Shown piece by piece: positions 1-9,237 of a DNA stretch of 64,000 nucleotides. This stretch comes from Mucilaginibacter_A sp964251965 (GTDB lineage: Bacteria; Bacteroidota; Bacteroidia; Sphingobacteriales; Sphingobacteriaceae), in the NCBI GenBank assembly GCA_964251965.1, contig CAXULQ010000002.1, positions 372,001-436,000 of the forward strand, written 5' to 3'. Each line of letters begins with the position of its first letter. Position 1 is the stretch's first letter. The notes beneath the pieces are model-generated. The model did no database searches. It had not been told where the DNA came from and saw nothing but the letters and a program-made list of their open reading frames with translations. Position numbers and translations under genes: made by a program.

Positions 1-478
1 TTCAATTAAAACAGGTGTTAAGTTGTAAATTTTATTTTCAGAATTTTTTCAAATAATTTTCTTTCTATGATGGCAGTACAAGATAAAATAATAGGATTAA
101 ACTTTTATGTTTAAAATTATAATCAAATATTATTTCTGGTTTAATCCTATAAGAAAATAATACTTTTGTCCCTAATAAAACGAATAAAATTAATATTAAT
201 GTAAAAAACAAAAAGTAATAGAAACTTTTTGAAACTATTTAAGCAAATATTATTAATTTGTTCGAGGTTAAATCGGGTTAAATTTTATAAACTATTAGTG
301 CTGCTTTTAAATAATTTGTTGTAAGAATTTTGATGCACATAAATTTTACCGCTAAAAGAAGTACTGTTTTCTTTCCAAATATAAAAATTAGCCGGCCCAT
401 GTTTATGCATTATCGAGACCAATTCTTTTTAATTAGTTTTATCAAGTTGCCTATTATATTAAATTTTACATTACCGAA
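1..478. other. AT-rich spacer without a gene
   Basis: No open frame with family resemblance is visible on either strand. The stretch is strongly AT-rich. Its only structure is an imperfect inverted pair of the dispersed TAAAAGAAG-type motif (297-310 and 353-365, listed separately). A promoter for the gene starting at 479 is expected here, but I see no convincing TTG-N19-TAnnTTTG match. Confidence 0.6.
297..365. repeat. Inverted pair of the dispersed AAAAGAAG motif
   Basis: Left arm AGTGCTGCTTTTAA (297-310) and right arm TAAAAGAAGTACT (353-365) are imperfect inverted copies separated by about 42 nt. The base run before the right arm (AAATTTTACCGC) matches the extended context seen at other copies. 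The site lies in a spacer, 114 bp before the glycosyltransferase gene at 479. Confidence 0.6.
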
Positions 479-1219
479 ATGAGTGAGGCTTTAAGTAATT
501 ACAAGGACTATAGTTTGTTCGCCAAAACATTGCACGAACTGCCACAGTTGCCTAAAATTGTGATTAATACCATTAACCAGTACTCTTTTTGCCTGGCAGA
601 AAAAGACCCGGAGTTTAAAAATGCACTACTGGCCTCTGAGGTACTGCTGCCTGACGGTGTTGGGGTTGTGGCCGCCGTTAGGCTGCAAGGAGGGCAAAAA
701 ATAAAAAAAATATCAGGTTCCAGTCTTCATACCCATTTGCTTGAAAAAATGAACAGGGAATATGGCAGTTGTTTTTATTTAGGTTCTTCGGAAAAGACGT
801 TAAAAAAAATAAAGGATAGGGCCGCGCTGGAATATCCGAATGTGCGGGTAGGATATTATTCACCTCCTTTTAAGGCTGTATTTTCTGATACCGACAATGC
901 AAAAATGGTGGCGGCGGTAAACAGTTTCGGTACAGATGTGCTATTTGTTGGAATGACGGCACCCAAACAAGAAAAATGGGCGGTTGCCCATAAAGCCGAA
1001 TTGGATGCAAAAATAATCAGTTCGGTAGGGGCCGTTTTTGATTTTTATGCTGGCACAATGAGCCGTCCGGGCAGTTTTTGGGTAGATTTAGGCTTTGAGT
1101 GGCTGGGCAGATTGGTCAACGAGCCGCAGCGGATGTGGAAAAGATACTTGTACTACGGGCCTGTTTTTGTTTATGCCTTGCTGAGGCACAAATTAAGGTA
1201 CGAGTTGGTAACGAGCTAA
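479..1219 (+). CDS. WecG/TagA/CpsF-family glycosyltransferase
   Basis: The 246-aa product matches the WecG/TagA/CpsF (GT26) family along its whole length. Visible are the early LLPDGVGVV segment (about residues 55-65), a G-S-S-L-H segment and the family signature GMTAPKQEKW near residue 160, followed by VGAVFDFYAG and the C-terminal LGFEWLGRL...EPQRMWKRY. Members transfer N-acetylmannosamine or its uronic acid to lipid-linked GlcNAc at the inner leaflet of the membrane. It stands alone, convergent with the histidine kinase gene and about 17 kb from the large polysaccharide locus, so a role in that locus is only inferred. The donor sugar cannot be told from sequence. Confidence 0.88.
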   Translation: MSEALSNYKDYSLFAKTLHELPQLPKIVINTINQYSFCLAEKDPEFKNALLASEVLLPDGVGVVAAVRLQGGQKIKKISGSSLHTHLLEKMNREYGSCFYLGSSEKTLKKIKDRAALEYPNVRVGYYSPPFKAVFSDTDNAKMVAAVNSFGTDVLFVGMTAPKQEKWAVAHKAELDAKIISSVGAVFDFYAGTMSRPGSFWVDLGFEWLGRLVNEPQRMWKRYLYYGPVFVYALLRHKLRYELVTS

Positions 1220-1286
1220 AGCTTTGATAAAAGTTTTTCTAAATTGTCGGCTTTTCGTTATCTCTGTTTATAATTCTGAATTTAGT

Positions 1287-2618
1287 TTAGATACAATTGC
1301 TTAAAGTAACTCTAACAGTAAAACTGTAGTTACTACTATAAAAATCAATTTTTCCGTGGTGCAATTGTACTATTTGTTTGCACAGCCATAACCCCAAACC
1401 GGTGCTTGTACCAATAGAAGATGAGCTTTGAAATGCTTTTCCTAAAGTATTTATCGGTATTTGTTTAACAGTTATTTTGTTTTCAAAACTTACAATTACA
1501 TCGTTGCCGATTTGGCTTACATTGCAAATCACCATACTGTTTTTATCGGCATATTTTATAACATTTTGTACAAAGTTTTGCCATACGGTTTCTAACTTGT
1601 CTTTGTCGCCTTTTATTATAAAACTTTGCATTTCTTCATCAAATACAAGTGATGTTTTTAATCCTGATTGTTTCAGCAGTAAAGAATTTCGCTCAAATAC
1701 TTTTAACAATTGTCCGGCAATATCAACTTCGGTTATAAAAAGTTTTAAACCGTTATGTTTAAGTTGGCTAACCAATAGAAATTGTTGTACGATATGTTGT
1801 AAACGGACAATTTCTTGTAACTGGCTTTTCAAAAAAGTTGTAATATCGGCAGAAAAATGATTGCCAAGATTAAGTTCTGTTTCAGCCTGCAAAATAGCCA
1901 AAGGCGTACGCAGTTCGTGCGAAGCAGCAGCAAAAAAATTATTCTGTAATTGCTGTTCCTGCTCAATCCGGCCGAACATGTTATTTATAGTTTCTGTCAA
2001 TTGTTGTAGTTCGTCGTGAGTTTCAGTTACCTGAAGCCGCTCATTTAATCTGCCTGAATTGATTGCCGTAGCCTGGCCAATTATAAACCTTATCGGTTTT
2101 AACAACCAACCTGCTGCTATGTAAACAGCTATTGCACTTATCAAAACACTTAACAAAGTAGCCGTAATCATTAAATAAGACAGCTTTTTAAGCCGGTTAG
2201 TCAGGTTAAAATTGGATACAGTTAATAGCAGTTCAACCGGGCGGCCATCATAGTTTTCTTTCTTTAAATACACGCCGTGCACATCCAACGTATCAACAAC
2301 GCCAGATTGAAAAGGCGGATTAACAAACTTAATATTTCCGGGAGATTGGAAAACAATTATAGGTTGATGGTTATAATTATGATAAAAGACCCGGATAGAT
2401 TCTCCCGTATCTGGCAATGCAATTAAGTCTGGATTAATCTCCGTTTTGTTTATTAAAGCCGTAGCCCTGCTAAACAAGTATTTGTTGTAATTTTCAATGA
2501 AAGATTTTTTAAAATATAAATAAGTATAACGGCTGAACAATACATTGATCAAAATAAAAGTAACACTAAATACAAGTGTCATCTTAAATTTAAAACCTTT
2601 GTAAAATTTAATGTTCAT
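1287..2618 (-). CDS. Two-component sensor histidine kinase
   Basis: The 443-aa membrane kinase has a first transmembrane helix at about 12-32, a periplasmic sensor of about 110 residues, a second helix at about 147-172, and a HAMP domain at about 172-225. A HisKA domain follows, with the phosphoacceptor His234 in SHELRTPL, and then a HATPase domain with N-box FVQNVIKYA and glycine box GLGLWLCK. The start codon shares one base with the stop of the upstream response-regulator gene (TAATG), so the two are translationally coupled. The ligand is unknown. The neighbouring secreted protein (3382-4161) is a plausible partner or target, by position only. Confidence 0.93.
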   Translation of the reverse strand: MNIKFYKGFKFKMTLVFSVTFILINVLFSRYTYLYFKKSFIENYNKYLFSRATALINKTEINPDLIALPDTGESIRVFYHNYNHQPIIVFQSPGNIKFVNPPFQSGVVDTLDVHGVYLKKENYDGRPVELLLTVSNFNLTNRLKKLSYLMITATLLSVLISAIAVYIAAGWLLKPIRFIIGQATAINSGRLNERLQVTETHDELQQLTETINNMFGRIEQEQQLQNNFFAAASHELRTPLAILQAETELNLGNHFSADITTFLKSQLQEIVRLQHIVQQFLLVSQLKHNGLKLFITEVDIAGQLLKVFERNSLLLKQSGLKTSLVFDEEMQSFIIKGDKDKLETVWQNFVQNVIKYADKNSMVICNVSQIGNDVIVSFENKITVKQIPINTLGKAFQSSSSIGTSTGLGLWLCKQIVQLHHGKIDFYSSNYSFTVRVTLSNCI

Positions 2619-3295
2619 TATAAAGTTTCAGGTTTAAAAGTATAGCCGCGGCCAATTACGGTTTGTATATGCTGATATGTAAAACCTTCGTTTATTTTTT
2701 TTCGAAGCTGATATAAATGTACTTCGATCACATTACTGCCCGGATCAAAATTCATATTCCAAACTTTATCCAATATTTGGCTTTTTGTTAAAACTTTACC
2801 GGTGTTCAGCATCAAATATTCCAACAGTAAGAACTCACGGTTGCTTAGGCTGATTGTTTTTTCGCCCCTTGTTACTTCCCGGCTGTGTATATCAATCTCC
2901 AAATCTCCAATTTTTATTTTTGAATTAATTTTAGGTGTACTTTGCCTTTGCAAAACGCGCACCCTCGCCAAAAGCTCCTGCATTTCAAAAGGCTTTTTTA
3001 GGTAATCATTCGCACCGGAATCTAACCCTTTGATAATTTGTTCTGTACTTCCAATGGCACTGATAATAATAACCGGAACGTGGTTATCAAAATCCCTCAG
3101 GTTTTTAAGGATGTCGAAACCGTTTTGTGACGGCAGCATCAAATCGAGTAAAATTAAATCATAATTGTTTACCATCGCAGTTTGCAATCCTAAAATCCCA
3201 TCGGCTTCGTGGTCTATCACATAACCTGCCTGCTCTAAAGATTTTTTGATAAACCCGGCTAACTTAACCTCGTCTTCAATCAGCAATATTTTCAT
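2618..3295 (-). CDS. OmpR/PhoB-family response regulator
   Basis: The 225-aa product has a receiver domain (acidic pocket E7-D8, phosphoacceptor Asp51 in LLLDLMLP, Lys in KKPF near residue 100) and a C-terminal winged-helix DNA-binding domain (LSNREFLLLEYLM ... VIEVHLYQLRKKI ... VIGRGYTF). The open frame extends to 3322, adding MEQVLPIQF. I choose the internal ATG at 3295 because family members begin with MKILLIEDE. It forms an operon with the histidine kinase, overlapping by one base, and lies just after the terminator of the secreted-protein gene, so it probably has its own promoter between 3296 and 3323. Confidence 0.92.
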   Translation of the reverse strand: MKILLIEDEVKLAGFIKKSLEQAGYVIDHEADGILGLQTAMVNNYDLILLDLMLPSQNGFDILKNLRDFDNHVPVIIISAIGSTEQIIKGLDSGANDYLKKPFEMQELLARVRVLQRQSTPKINSKIKIGDLEIDIHSREVTRGEKTISLSNREFLLLEYLMLNTGKVLTKSQILDKVWNMNFDPGSNVIEVHLYQLRKKINEGFTYQHIQTVIGRGYTFKPETL

Positions 3296-3323
3296 AAATT
3301 GTATCGGCAATACTTGTTCCAAT

Positions 3324-3364
3324 AAAAAAACTGGCAGATGGTTTTTATGAAGCCAACTGCCAGT
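3324..3364 (-). terminator. Rho-independent terminator of the secreted-protein gene
   Basis: Read on the minus strand, an 8-bp stem (ACTGGCAG with CTGCCAGT; plus-strand arms 3330-3337 and 3357-3364) continues after one mismatch into three further pairs (TGG/CCA). It is followed directly by seven T residues. It lies 18 bp after the stop of the 3382-4161 gene and before the response-regulator gene, separating the two transcription units. This is the clearest classical terminator in the window. Confidence 0.85.
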
Positions 3365-3381
3365 ATTGCTTAAAACCGCTT

Positions 3382-4161
3382 TTATCTAACTAAATAAGCC
3401 TGGCCATTAATTGTTAATGTTTGCGCTTTAACCTGAACGATGTTTTGGCTGTAGACTACGCCTTGTCTTTTTGGTTCTAAAAAACCGGTGACACTAATTT
3501 TTTCGCCTGCTTTAAGTTGTGTGCCCAATTGAAAAGCAATATGCGGCGGTATGCCAACCACTTCCCCGGAATTTAATACAAAGCCGTTAACTTCTTTGTT
3601 CGGCGTATACCTTAATTCTTTTATGGCCGAAGTAACCGTTTTTTGTTGTTGTGCAACCGGAACTGCTGGCGGGGTTGGCGGGGCATCTGTAATAACATCT
3701 CCATTTATATCGATCATCACCAAATGGAATTCGTTTGTTCCTTCCCGGGTTGTGCGATAGAAACCACTCACTTTTACACTTGTGCCGCTTTTAGCTTTGT
3801 TAAATATTTGCTCGCCCAAGTGCGAAGGATAGTTAACTGATACTTCGCTAGTCGCTGTTTTTAGTACGAAACCATTATACTCGAAATGGTCATTAGCGAT
3901 AGCTTTGCTGACAGTGCCACTCAGCGTAGTAAGTTTGATTGCTTCCTGCATCGGAACGGGCTCGCTTGGTCGTACTCCATGCGGACGTGGCGGCGGCATC
4001 GGGCCGTTCCCATTTGGCGGCGGCGGCGGCATCATTGGTGCGCCGGCCAGATTTTGAGGTTGTTTGTTTAAAGGGTTGGAAGATGATTGTTGTGCATGGA
4101 CTGCAAAAGCACTTGTAATAAACAAGGCTGTGATGAATACTTTGCTAAATTGAATTTTCAT
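3382..4161 (-). CDS. Secreted protein with two OB-like repeats and a proline-rich linker
   Basis: The 259-aa product begins with a clear signal peptide (MKIQFSKVFITALFITSAFA, cleavage near VHAQ). A Pro/Gly-rich low-complexity stretch follows at about 25-70 (MMPPPPPNGNGPMPPPRP). After it come two similar modules of roughly 75 residues, each with a strand pattern ending in V-x-V-S/T-G-F-x-x (SVKVSGFYR and KISVTGFLE). The modules look like small beta-barrel or OB-fold domains. I do not recognise a named family and give no function. It is transcribed separately (terminator at 3324-3364) but next to the two-component pair, so it may belong to that regulon; this is inference. Confidence 0.8.
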   Translation of the reverse strand: MKIQFSKVFITALFITSAFAVHAQQSSSNPLNKQPQNLAGAPMMPPPPPNGNGPMPPPRPHGVRPSEPVPMQEAIKLTTLSGTVSKAIANDHFEYNGFVLKTATSEVSVNYPSHLGEQIFNKAKSGTSVKVSGFYRTTREGTNEFHLVMIDINGDVITDAPPTPPAVPVAQQQKTVTSAIKELRYTPNKEVNGFVLNSGEVVGIPPHIAFQLGTQLKAGEKISVTGFLEPKRQGVVYSQNIVQVKAQTLTINGQAYLVR

Positions 4162-4333
4162 GATTTGTTTGTTTTTAATACCTCAAAAGTATGGCGGGCC
4201 AATAAATAGGGAATGAAAACGAAATTAATTTTTCTTCATATCACCGCGTTTTACTGATGTTGATCAAACAACAAGCATTTATTTAGATTTAAATACCTGA
4301 GCCTTGGAAATTGGTTTGGTGCTATATACTTAC

Positions 4334-4345
4334 ATGCTTCTTTTA
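4334..4345 (-). repeat. Single copy of ATGCTTCTTTTA motif
   Basis: An exact copy of the dispersed 12-mer lies in the divergent spacer between the secreted-protein gene (starts 4161) and the MFS gene (starts 4428). No inverted partner is near, and the flanking extended context is weak here. Confidence 0.8.
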
Positions 4346-4427
4346 CCACCCCAAAACTGATAAGCTTAACTTGTTTTTATTCCGGTTTTATTGCAATATA
4401 ATTTAACTTCTTTTTTGCTGCCGAACT

Positions 4428-5711
4428 ATGACTGATACAAACAAATCTAAAAACCGAAGCTTAACTTTTCTTAACCTGCTGAATTTTTCGGCTGCAGATG
4501 TTGCTACCGGGCTTGGGCCTTTTTTGGCTGTTTATCTGTCGTCTAACCTGCGTTGGAACCCTTCGCAAGTGGGCATAGCAATTGGAGCAATGAGTTTTGC
4601 AACAGTACTTGCCCAGTCGCCCGCGGGTTGGCTTTGCGATGTGACGACAAAAAAGAGGTTAGGTGTGGTTATCGTTGCCATTACAATCGGGGTTGCAGGT
4701 TTAACCATGCTCTTTTTCCCAAACTTCTATATTATTATTGGCTGCCAGGTTGCCATTGGCATTGCGGCTGCTTTTTTTGCCCCGGTTTTAATTGCGCTCG
4801 CGATGGGTATTGCAGGAAGGGAACAGTTTGATAACACGATCAGTAAAAATCAAACATACAATCATTCTGGCAATGTTACTTCTGCCGTACTCATCGGCGT
4901 CCTTGGAAAGCTGACTCACAACGCAGGCATTTTTTACGGACTCGCTATTTTTTGCCTGATGAGTGTTGTTTTTTCTTTATCCATTAAAGAGGACGATATC
5001 GACCATCAGGAAGCCAGTTCTGCAAACGAAACCAAAAATGAGGATCAAAAAAATGCGGACAGCAAGAAAAAAACTTCCTTTAAAGATATGTTAACGAACA
5101 AAGGTTTTTTGGTGCTGCTGTTGGTATCCGTTTTATTTCATTTCGCCAACGCCGCCATGCTGCCTTTAGTTGGGCAGGAATTGGGCAAAAGCAATCATTC
5201 CAACGCAGCTTTATACATGAGTGCCTGCATCGTGATTGCGCAATTGGTGATGGTGCCGATGTCTTTTTTAAGTGGTAAATGGGCAGCTTCCGGTCGTAAA
5301 AGGATTATGTTAGTGGCATTTGCTGTTTTGCCGATCCGTGGCATACTTTACACGTTTGCCAAAAGTGCAACTTACTTAGTCAGCATTCAGGTTTTAGATG
5401 GATTGGCAGGCGGCATTTTCAGCGTAGTATCCATTTTAATGGTTTCTGATATATTTTTTGGTACCGGTAAAGATAATTTTGCCCAAGGAATGATGGCCGC
5501 AGCTATTGGTTTAGGTGCTGCTTTAAGCAATGTTATCAGCGGTTACATTGTAAAAATCAGCGGCTTTAATAATGGTTTTTACGTATTGTCGGGTTTGGCA
5601 CTTTTGGCTTTTATTTTGTTTTGGATATTTATGCCGGAAACAAAGGCCATTGCGCAAAACGGGGGCGAGCAGCAAGATGCCAACAACAACGAACAATTGG
5701 CACATAGTTAA
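4428..5711 (+). CDS. Major facilitator superfamily transporter
   Basis: The 427-aa product has about twelve hydrophobic helices in two halves, split by a charged central loop at about 190-220 (rich in E, K, N and D, ending KKKTSFKDML). The cytoplasmic loop between helices 2 and 3 carries AGWLCDVTTKKR, a form of MFS motif A. It begins NRSLTFLNLLNFSAADVATG and ends in a hydrophilic tail. The substrate cannot be inferred. It is followed at 37 bp by the DUF486 gene on the same strand and is likely co-transcribed with it. Confidence 0.9.
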   Translation: MTDTNKSKNRSLTFLNLLNFSAADVATGLGPFLAVYLSSNLRWNPSQVGIAIGAMSFATVLAQSPAGWLCDVTTKKRLGVVIVAITIGVAGLTMLFFPNFYIIIGCQVAIGIAAAFFAPVLIALAMGIAGREQFDNTISKNQTYNHSGNVTSAVLIGVLGKLTHNAGIFYGLAIFCLMSVVFSLSIKEDDIDHQEASSANETKNEDQKNADSKKKTSFKDMLTNKGFLVLLLVSVLFHFANAAMLPLVGQELGKSNHSNAALYMSACIVIAQLVMVPMSFLSGKWAASGRKRIMLVAFAVLPIRGILYTFAKSATYLVSIQVLDGLAGGIFSVVSILMVSDIFFGTGKDNFAQGMMAAAIGLGAALSNVISGYIVKISGFNNGFYVLSGLALLAFILFWIFMPETKAIAQNGGEQQDANNNEQLAHS

Positions 5712-5747
5712 GTTAACATTATTTCGGTAACTACAAAATAAAATTTT

Positions 5748-6119
5748 ATGCGCGGCCTAAAAACTATTATTTTCCTTTTTATCTCCAACACTTTCATGAC
5801 TTTTGCCTGGTACGGGCACCTCAAATTTAAAGACTATTCCTGGGGCAAAAACCTGAGTATGTTTGCCGTGATCCTGATCAGTTGGGCATTGGCTTTTTTT
5901 GAATATCTATTTCAAGTCCCGGCAAATGAAGGTGGCTTTAAAGATAATGGCGGGCCTTTTAACTTGGTACAACTTAAAACCATACAAGAAGCAATCACCT
6001 TAACCGTGTTCATGGTTTTTACCTTGTTGTTTTTTAAAACAGAAAAATTAGGTTGGAACCATTTGGTTGGTTTCGGGCTGATTGTAATGGCCGTTTTCGT
6101 GATATTTAAAAAATGGTAA
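5748..6119 (+). CDS. DUF486 (DMT-like) small membrane protein
   Basis: The 123-aa product has four hydrophobic helices: about 5-20, 35-55, 80-98 and 103-119. It carries the family-typical FEYLFQVPAN segment in the middle and matches DUF486, a short relative of the drug/metabolite transporter superfamily, at full length. Its function is unknown. It lies 37 bp after the MFS gene. The start ATG is preceded by an A-rich leader without a Shine-Dalgarno, as is usual for this phylum. Confidence 0.85.
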   Translation: MRGLKTIIFLFISNTFMTFAWYGHLKFKDYSWGKNLSMFAVILISWALAFFEYLFQVPANEGGFKDNGGPFNLVQLKTIQEAITLTVFMVFTLLFFKTEKLGWNHLVGFGLIVMAVFVIFKKW

Positions 6120-6270
6120 TATGCATTTTTGATCTTAATTAGAGGAGTGCTTCTCCGGCACAAATTTTTAAACATTGCAATACTTCTTTTACAACTTCCC
6201 CTAATTTACGCACGTGGTTTGCCTGTACCACTTATCTTTGTTCAGGTCTGGTTTAAATCTGCTCAATTTT

Positions 6271-7143
6271 ATGTTGATAAAAAGAGTATCTGTTCTGCTT
6301 GCTTTTCTGTTTTTAAAAAATTTTCTTTTCGGACAAGAAACGCTGGTTATTAAATCAGAAAACCTGAAAGCTGCAGACACAATCTGGGTTTATAAACCGG
6401 AAACATATGCTACAAAAAACAAAAAAAAATATCCGGTAATTTATTTATTGCATGGACATGGCGGGGATTATAAATCCTGGGGCCAGTTAACCAATTTACA
6501 AAAGCTTGCCAATCAGTACCGGTTTTTGATTGTTTGTCCGGATGGCCTAAAAAAGAGCTGGTATATTAATTCGCCTAATCAGGATAGCACGCAATATGAA
6601 GATTTTTTTATGAAGGAATTGATGCCCACAATCAACAGAAAATATGCCCAAGATCCTTCTAAAGTATTTATTACCGGCAACAGCATGGGCGGTTACGGTG
6701 CTATGTGGCTTTATTTAAAACACCCGGATATTTTTTTAAGCGCAGGCAGTACTTCCGGCGTTTTAAACCTGCGTTATTCATCCAATAAAAATACCACGCT
6801 AACTTATTTGTTAGGCGCTTACAGCGAAAGCAACACTCTTTTTGATGATTATTCGGCAGTTAACCTACTTAGAAATATTGTGGGCCAAAATAAATCCTTT
6901 TTGATCGATTGCGGAACCGAAGATTACTTGCTCGTTGCCAATCAAAAATTTAAGGAAAAGTGCGATGAATTAAAAATCAATGCAACTTATATTACGGCAC
7001 CTGGCGCGCATACTGGCAGCTATTGGTCGAAATCCATCTTGCGGCATTTCCGTTTTTTTGCAGAACAAATTGATAACCAAGTTAACCAGGAAAAACTAAT
7101 TAAGCCTAAAAAGCACCGGCGTATTTTTTTTATCAGGCTTTAA
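6271..7143 (+). CDS. Secreted alpha/beta-hydrolase esterase
   Basis: The 290-aa product has a signal peptide (MLIKRVSVLLAFLFLKNFLF, cleavage near GQE). The fold begins at VIYLLHGHGGDYKSW (oxyanion region). The nucleophile is in GNSMGGYGAM, the acid is probably the Asp of IDCGTED, and the histidine is in APGAHTGSYW. This layout matches the esterase D / tributyrin esterase group. An upstream in-frame ATG at 6214 would add 19 residues before the signal peptide, so I prefer 6271. The substrate is unknown; acylated sugars are possible given the following GH20 gene, by context only. Confidence 0.88.
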   Translation: MLIKRVSVLLAFLFLKNFLFGQETLVIKSENLKAADTIWVYKPETYATKNKKKYPVIYLLHGHGGDYKSWGQLTNLQKLANQYRFLIVCPDGLKKSWYINSPNQDSTQYEDFFMKELMPTINRKYAQDPSKVFITGNSMGGYGAMWLYLKHPDIFLSAGSTSGVLNLRYSSNKNTTLTYLLGAYSESNTLFDDYSAVNLLRNIVGQNKSFLIDCGTEDYLLVANQKFKEKCDELKINATYITAPGAHTGSYWSKSILRHFRFFAEQIDNQVNQEKLIKPKKHRRIFFIRL

Positions 7144-7158
7144 TTTATTTTTACTGGA

Positions 7159-7171
7159 TAAAAACAGTACT
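7159..7171 (+). repeat. Copy of sister motif TAAAAACAGTACT
   Basis: This spacer copy of the second dispersed motif (TAAAAACAGTA) is preceded by TACTGGA, like the extended context of the main motif. It lies 16 bp after the esterase stop codon, the position where the main motif is also often found. Confidence 0.55.
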
Positions 7172-7208
7172 ATAAAAATAATTTATTTATTTTTTATATT
7201 TACCTGCT

Positions 7209-9125
7209 ATGTTAAAACTACCCGGATTCCTTTTTTGCAGCCTTTTATGGCTAACAACATTTGGTCAAACTAACACTAAACCTATTGCAATCATTCCGCA
7301 ACCGGTTAGCCTTGTAAAAAATACAGGCCAGTTTTCATTTCCGTCCACCGTAATTATTGGTGCAAGTGCTTCCACAGCAGTTGCCCCGGTTACGGTTTAT
7401 CTTAAAAACAAGATCCAAACAGCCACTGGAAAAACAGTCCTGGTAAAAAGCAATGCTTCTTTTAGCACCATAAAATTAGTGTTGAACTCAACTGAAAACC
7501 CAACTATTGGGAAAGAAGGTTATCAGTTAGCTGTCAACACAAAAGGAATTGTGATCAAAGCAAACCAGGCGGCCGGTTTATTTTATGGCGTGCAAACACT
7601 GATGCAATTACTTCCAAATGAAATTGAAAGCAAATCGGCAGTAAAAAATATAAAATGGACAGTTCCAAATGTAAAAATTACGGATTACCCAAGGTTTGGC
7701 TGGCGCGGTTTAATGTTTGATGTTTCCCGCCATTTCTTTACAAAACAAGAGGTAAAGCAATATATTGATGCGATGGTACGGTACAAATACAATTTGCTGC
7801 ACTTGCATTTAGCAGATGATGAAGGCTGGCGGATTGAAATTAAAGGCTTGCCCCGGTTAACAGAAGTTGGTGCTTACAGTGCAAAACGGGTTGGTTATTT
7901 CGGCACTTTTACACCTCCGCCAGTAAACGAGCCGCGTAATTATGGCGGGTTTTACACACAGGAGGACATAAAAGAACTGGTACAATATGCAAAGGAACAT
8001 TTTGTAAATATTTTGCCTGAGATTGATGTTCCGGGTCATAGTTTGGCCGCCGTGGTTTCTTATCCCGAATTGTCTTGCACGCCGGGTGCAGAAAATTATA
8101 AAGTACGTTCCGGAGAAACAATTATGGATTGGTCTCATGGACAGCCTCCTGTAGCTTTGATCGATAACACTTTGTGCCCCGCCAACGAAAAGGTTTATGA
8201 ATTTATGGACAAAGTAATTACGCAAGTGGCAGAACTTTTTCCTTTTGAATATATCCATTTAGGTGGAGACGAGTGCCCTAAAAACTTTTGGGAAAAAAGC
8301 GATGCCGTTAAAGGTTTGATGCAAAAAGAAGGCCTTAAAAACATGGAAGAAGTGCAAAGCTACTTCGAAAAACGCGTTGAAAAAATTGTAGAAGCCAAAG
8401 GCAAAAAGTTTATGGGTTGGGATGAGATTTTAGAAGGCGGCCTTGCCCCGAACGCTGTGGTAATGAGCTGGCGCGGCATGAAAGGCGGAATTGAAGCGGC
8501 CAAAATGGGGCACGAAGTGGTAATGAGTCCAACTACTTTTGCTTACATTGATTATATGCAAGGTGATTTAGCGATAGAATCAAAGGTTTATTCTACTTTG
8601 CGATTGCAAAAAGCTTACCAGTTTGAACCTGTACCGGATAGCGTTGATGCAAAGCTAATTAAAGGCGGGCAAGCTAATTTATGGACGGAACAGGTTTATA
8701 ACATGCGCAAAGCAGAATACATGACCTGGCCGCGCGGTTTTGCCATTGCAGAAACACTTTGGTCGCCAAAAACAGCTAAGAACTGGGATAATTTTTCTAA
8801 AAGGGTAGAAGCCCAGTTTCCGAGGATGGAAGCAGCAGAAACCAACTATGCGCCGAGCATTTACGATCCGATCATCAATGTTTCCCGCAAAGACAGTACG
8901 ATGAATATTACTTTATCGACAGAAATTAAAAACCTGGATATTTATTACAGTTTCGATAATTCTTTTCCAGACAGGTTTTATCCCAAATACACACAACCGT
9001 TAACTGTTCCAAAAGAAGCCGCACAAATTAAAATGATTACTTATCGTGGCAAAGAACCAATTGGGCGGATGATGAGCATCCCAATAACTGAATTAAACGA
9101 CCGGTTGCCTAAACCTAAAAAGTAG
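7209..9125 (+). CDS. Secreted beta-N-acetylhexosaminidase (GH20)
   Basis: The 638-aa product has a signal peptide (residues 1-19, ending TTFGQ). A GH20b-type N-terminal domain spans about 25-150. The catalytic (beta/alpha)8 barrel follows, with RGLMFDVSRHFF, LHLHLADDEGWRIEI and the catalytic Asp-Glu pair in HLGGDECPK near residue 355. It releases terminal beta-GlcNAc or GalNAc from glycans, such as chitin oligomers or glycoproteins, outside the cytoplasm. A C-terminal segment after about residue 560 contains a chitobiase-like strand region (NLDIYYSFDNSFPD). It follows the esterase on the same strand after 65 bp. Confidence 0.95.
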   Translation: MLKLPGFLFCSLLWLTTFGQTNTKPIAIIPQPVSLVKNTGQFSFPSTVIIGASASTAVAPVTVYLKNKIQTATGKTVLVKSNASFSTIKLVLNSTENPTIGKEGYQLAVNTKGIVIKANQAAGLFYGVQTLMQLLPNEIESKSAVKNIKWTVPNVKITDYPRFGWRGLMFDVSRHFFTKQEVKQYIDAMVRYKYNLLHLHLADDEGWRIEIKGLPRLTEVGAYSAKRVGYFGTFTPPPVNEPRNYGGFYTQEDIKELVQYAKEHFVNILPEIDVPGHSLAAVVSYPELSCTPGAENYKVRSGETIMDWSHGQPPVALIDNTLCPANEKVYEFMDKVITQVAELFPFEYIHLGGDECPKNFWEKSDAVKGLMQKEGLKNMEEVQSYFEKRVEKIVEAKGKKFMGWDEILEGGLAPNAVVMSWRGMKGGIEAAKMGHEVVMSPTTFAYIDYMQGDLAIESKVYSTLRLQKAYQFEPVPDSVDAKLIKGGQANLWTEQVYNMRKAEYMTWPRGFAIAETLWSPKTAKNWDNFSKRVEAQFPRMEAAETNYAPSIYDPIINVSRKDSTMNITLSTEIKNLDIYYSFDNSFPDRFYPKYTQPLTVPKEAAQIKMITYRGKEPIGRMMSIPITELNDRLPKPKK

Positions 9126-9147
9126 CAAACGCGTATTTTTTTATTGG

Positions 9148-9159
9148 TAAAAGAAGCAT
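9148..9159 (+). repeat. Single copy of TAAAAGAAGCAT motif
   Basis: An exact 12-mer copy, 23 bp after the stop codon of the GH20 gene. It is preceded by TTATTGG and followed by CAGA, a tail like that of the copies at 18628 and 25608 (CAGG). No inverted partner lies within 100 bp. Confidence 0.8.
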
Positions 9160-9237
9160 CAGACTATATTTTAGGTTAGTTAGTTTTGGTTGCAAAACAT
9201 CTTCTTCTCTTATAATATTGTTTTTCAGTAGGAAATT

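Noticed and set aside
1477..1860. Open frame of 127 codons on the plus strand within the histidine kinase gene
   Set aside because: It is antisense to a clear HisKA/HATPase gene, has no family resemblance and looks like a shadow of the real frame.
7857..8258. Open frame of 133 codons on the minus strand inside the GH20 gene
   Set aside because: Antisense to the catalytic barrel, with atypical composition and no recognisable motif.
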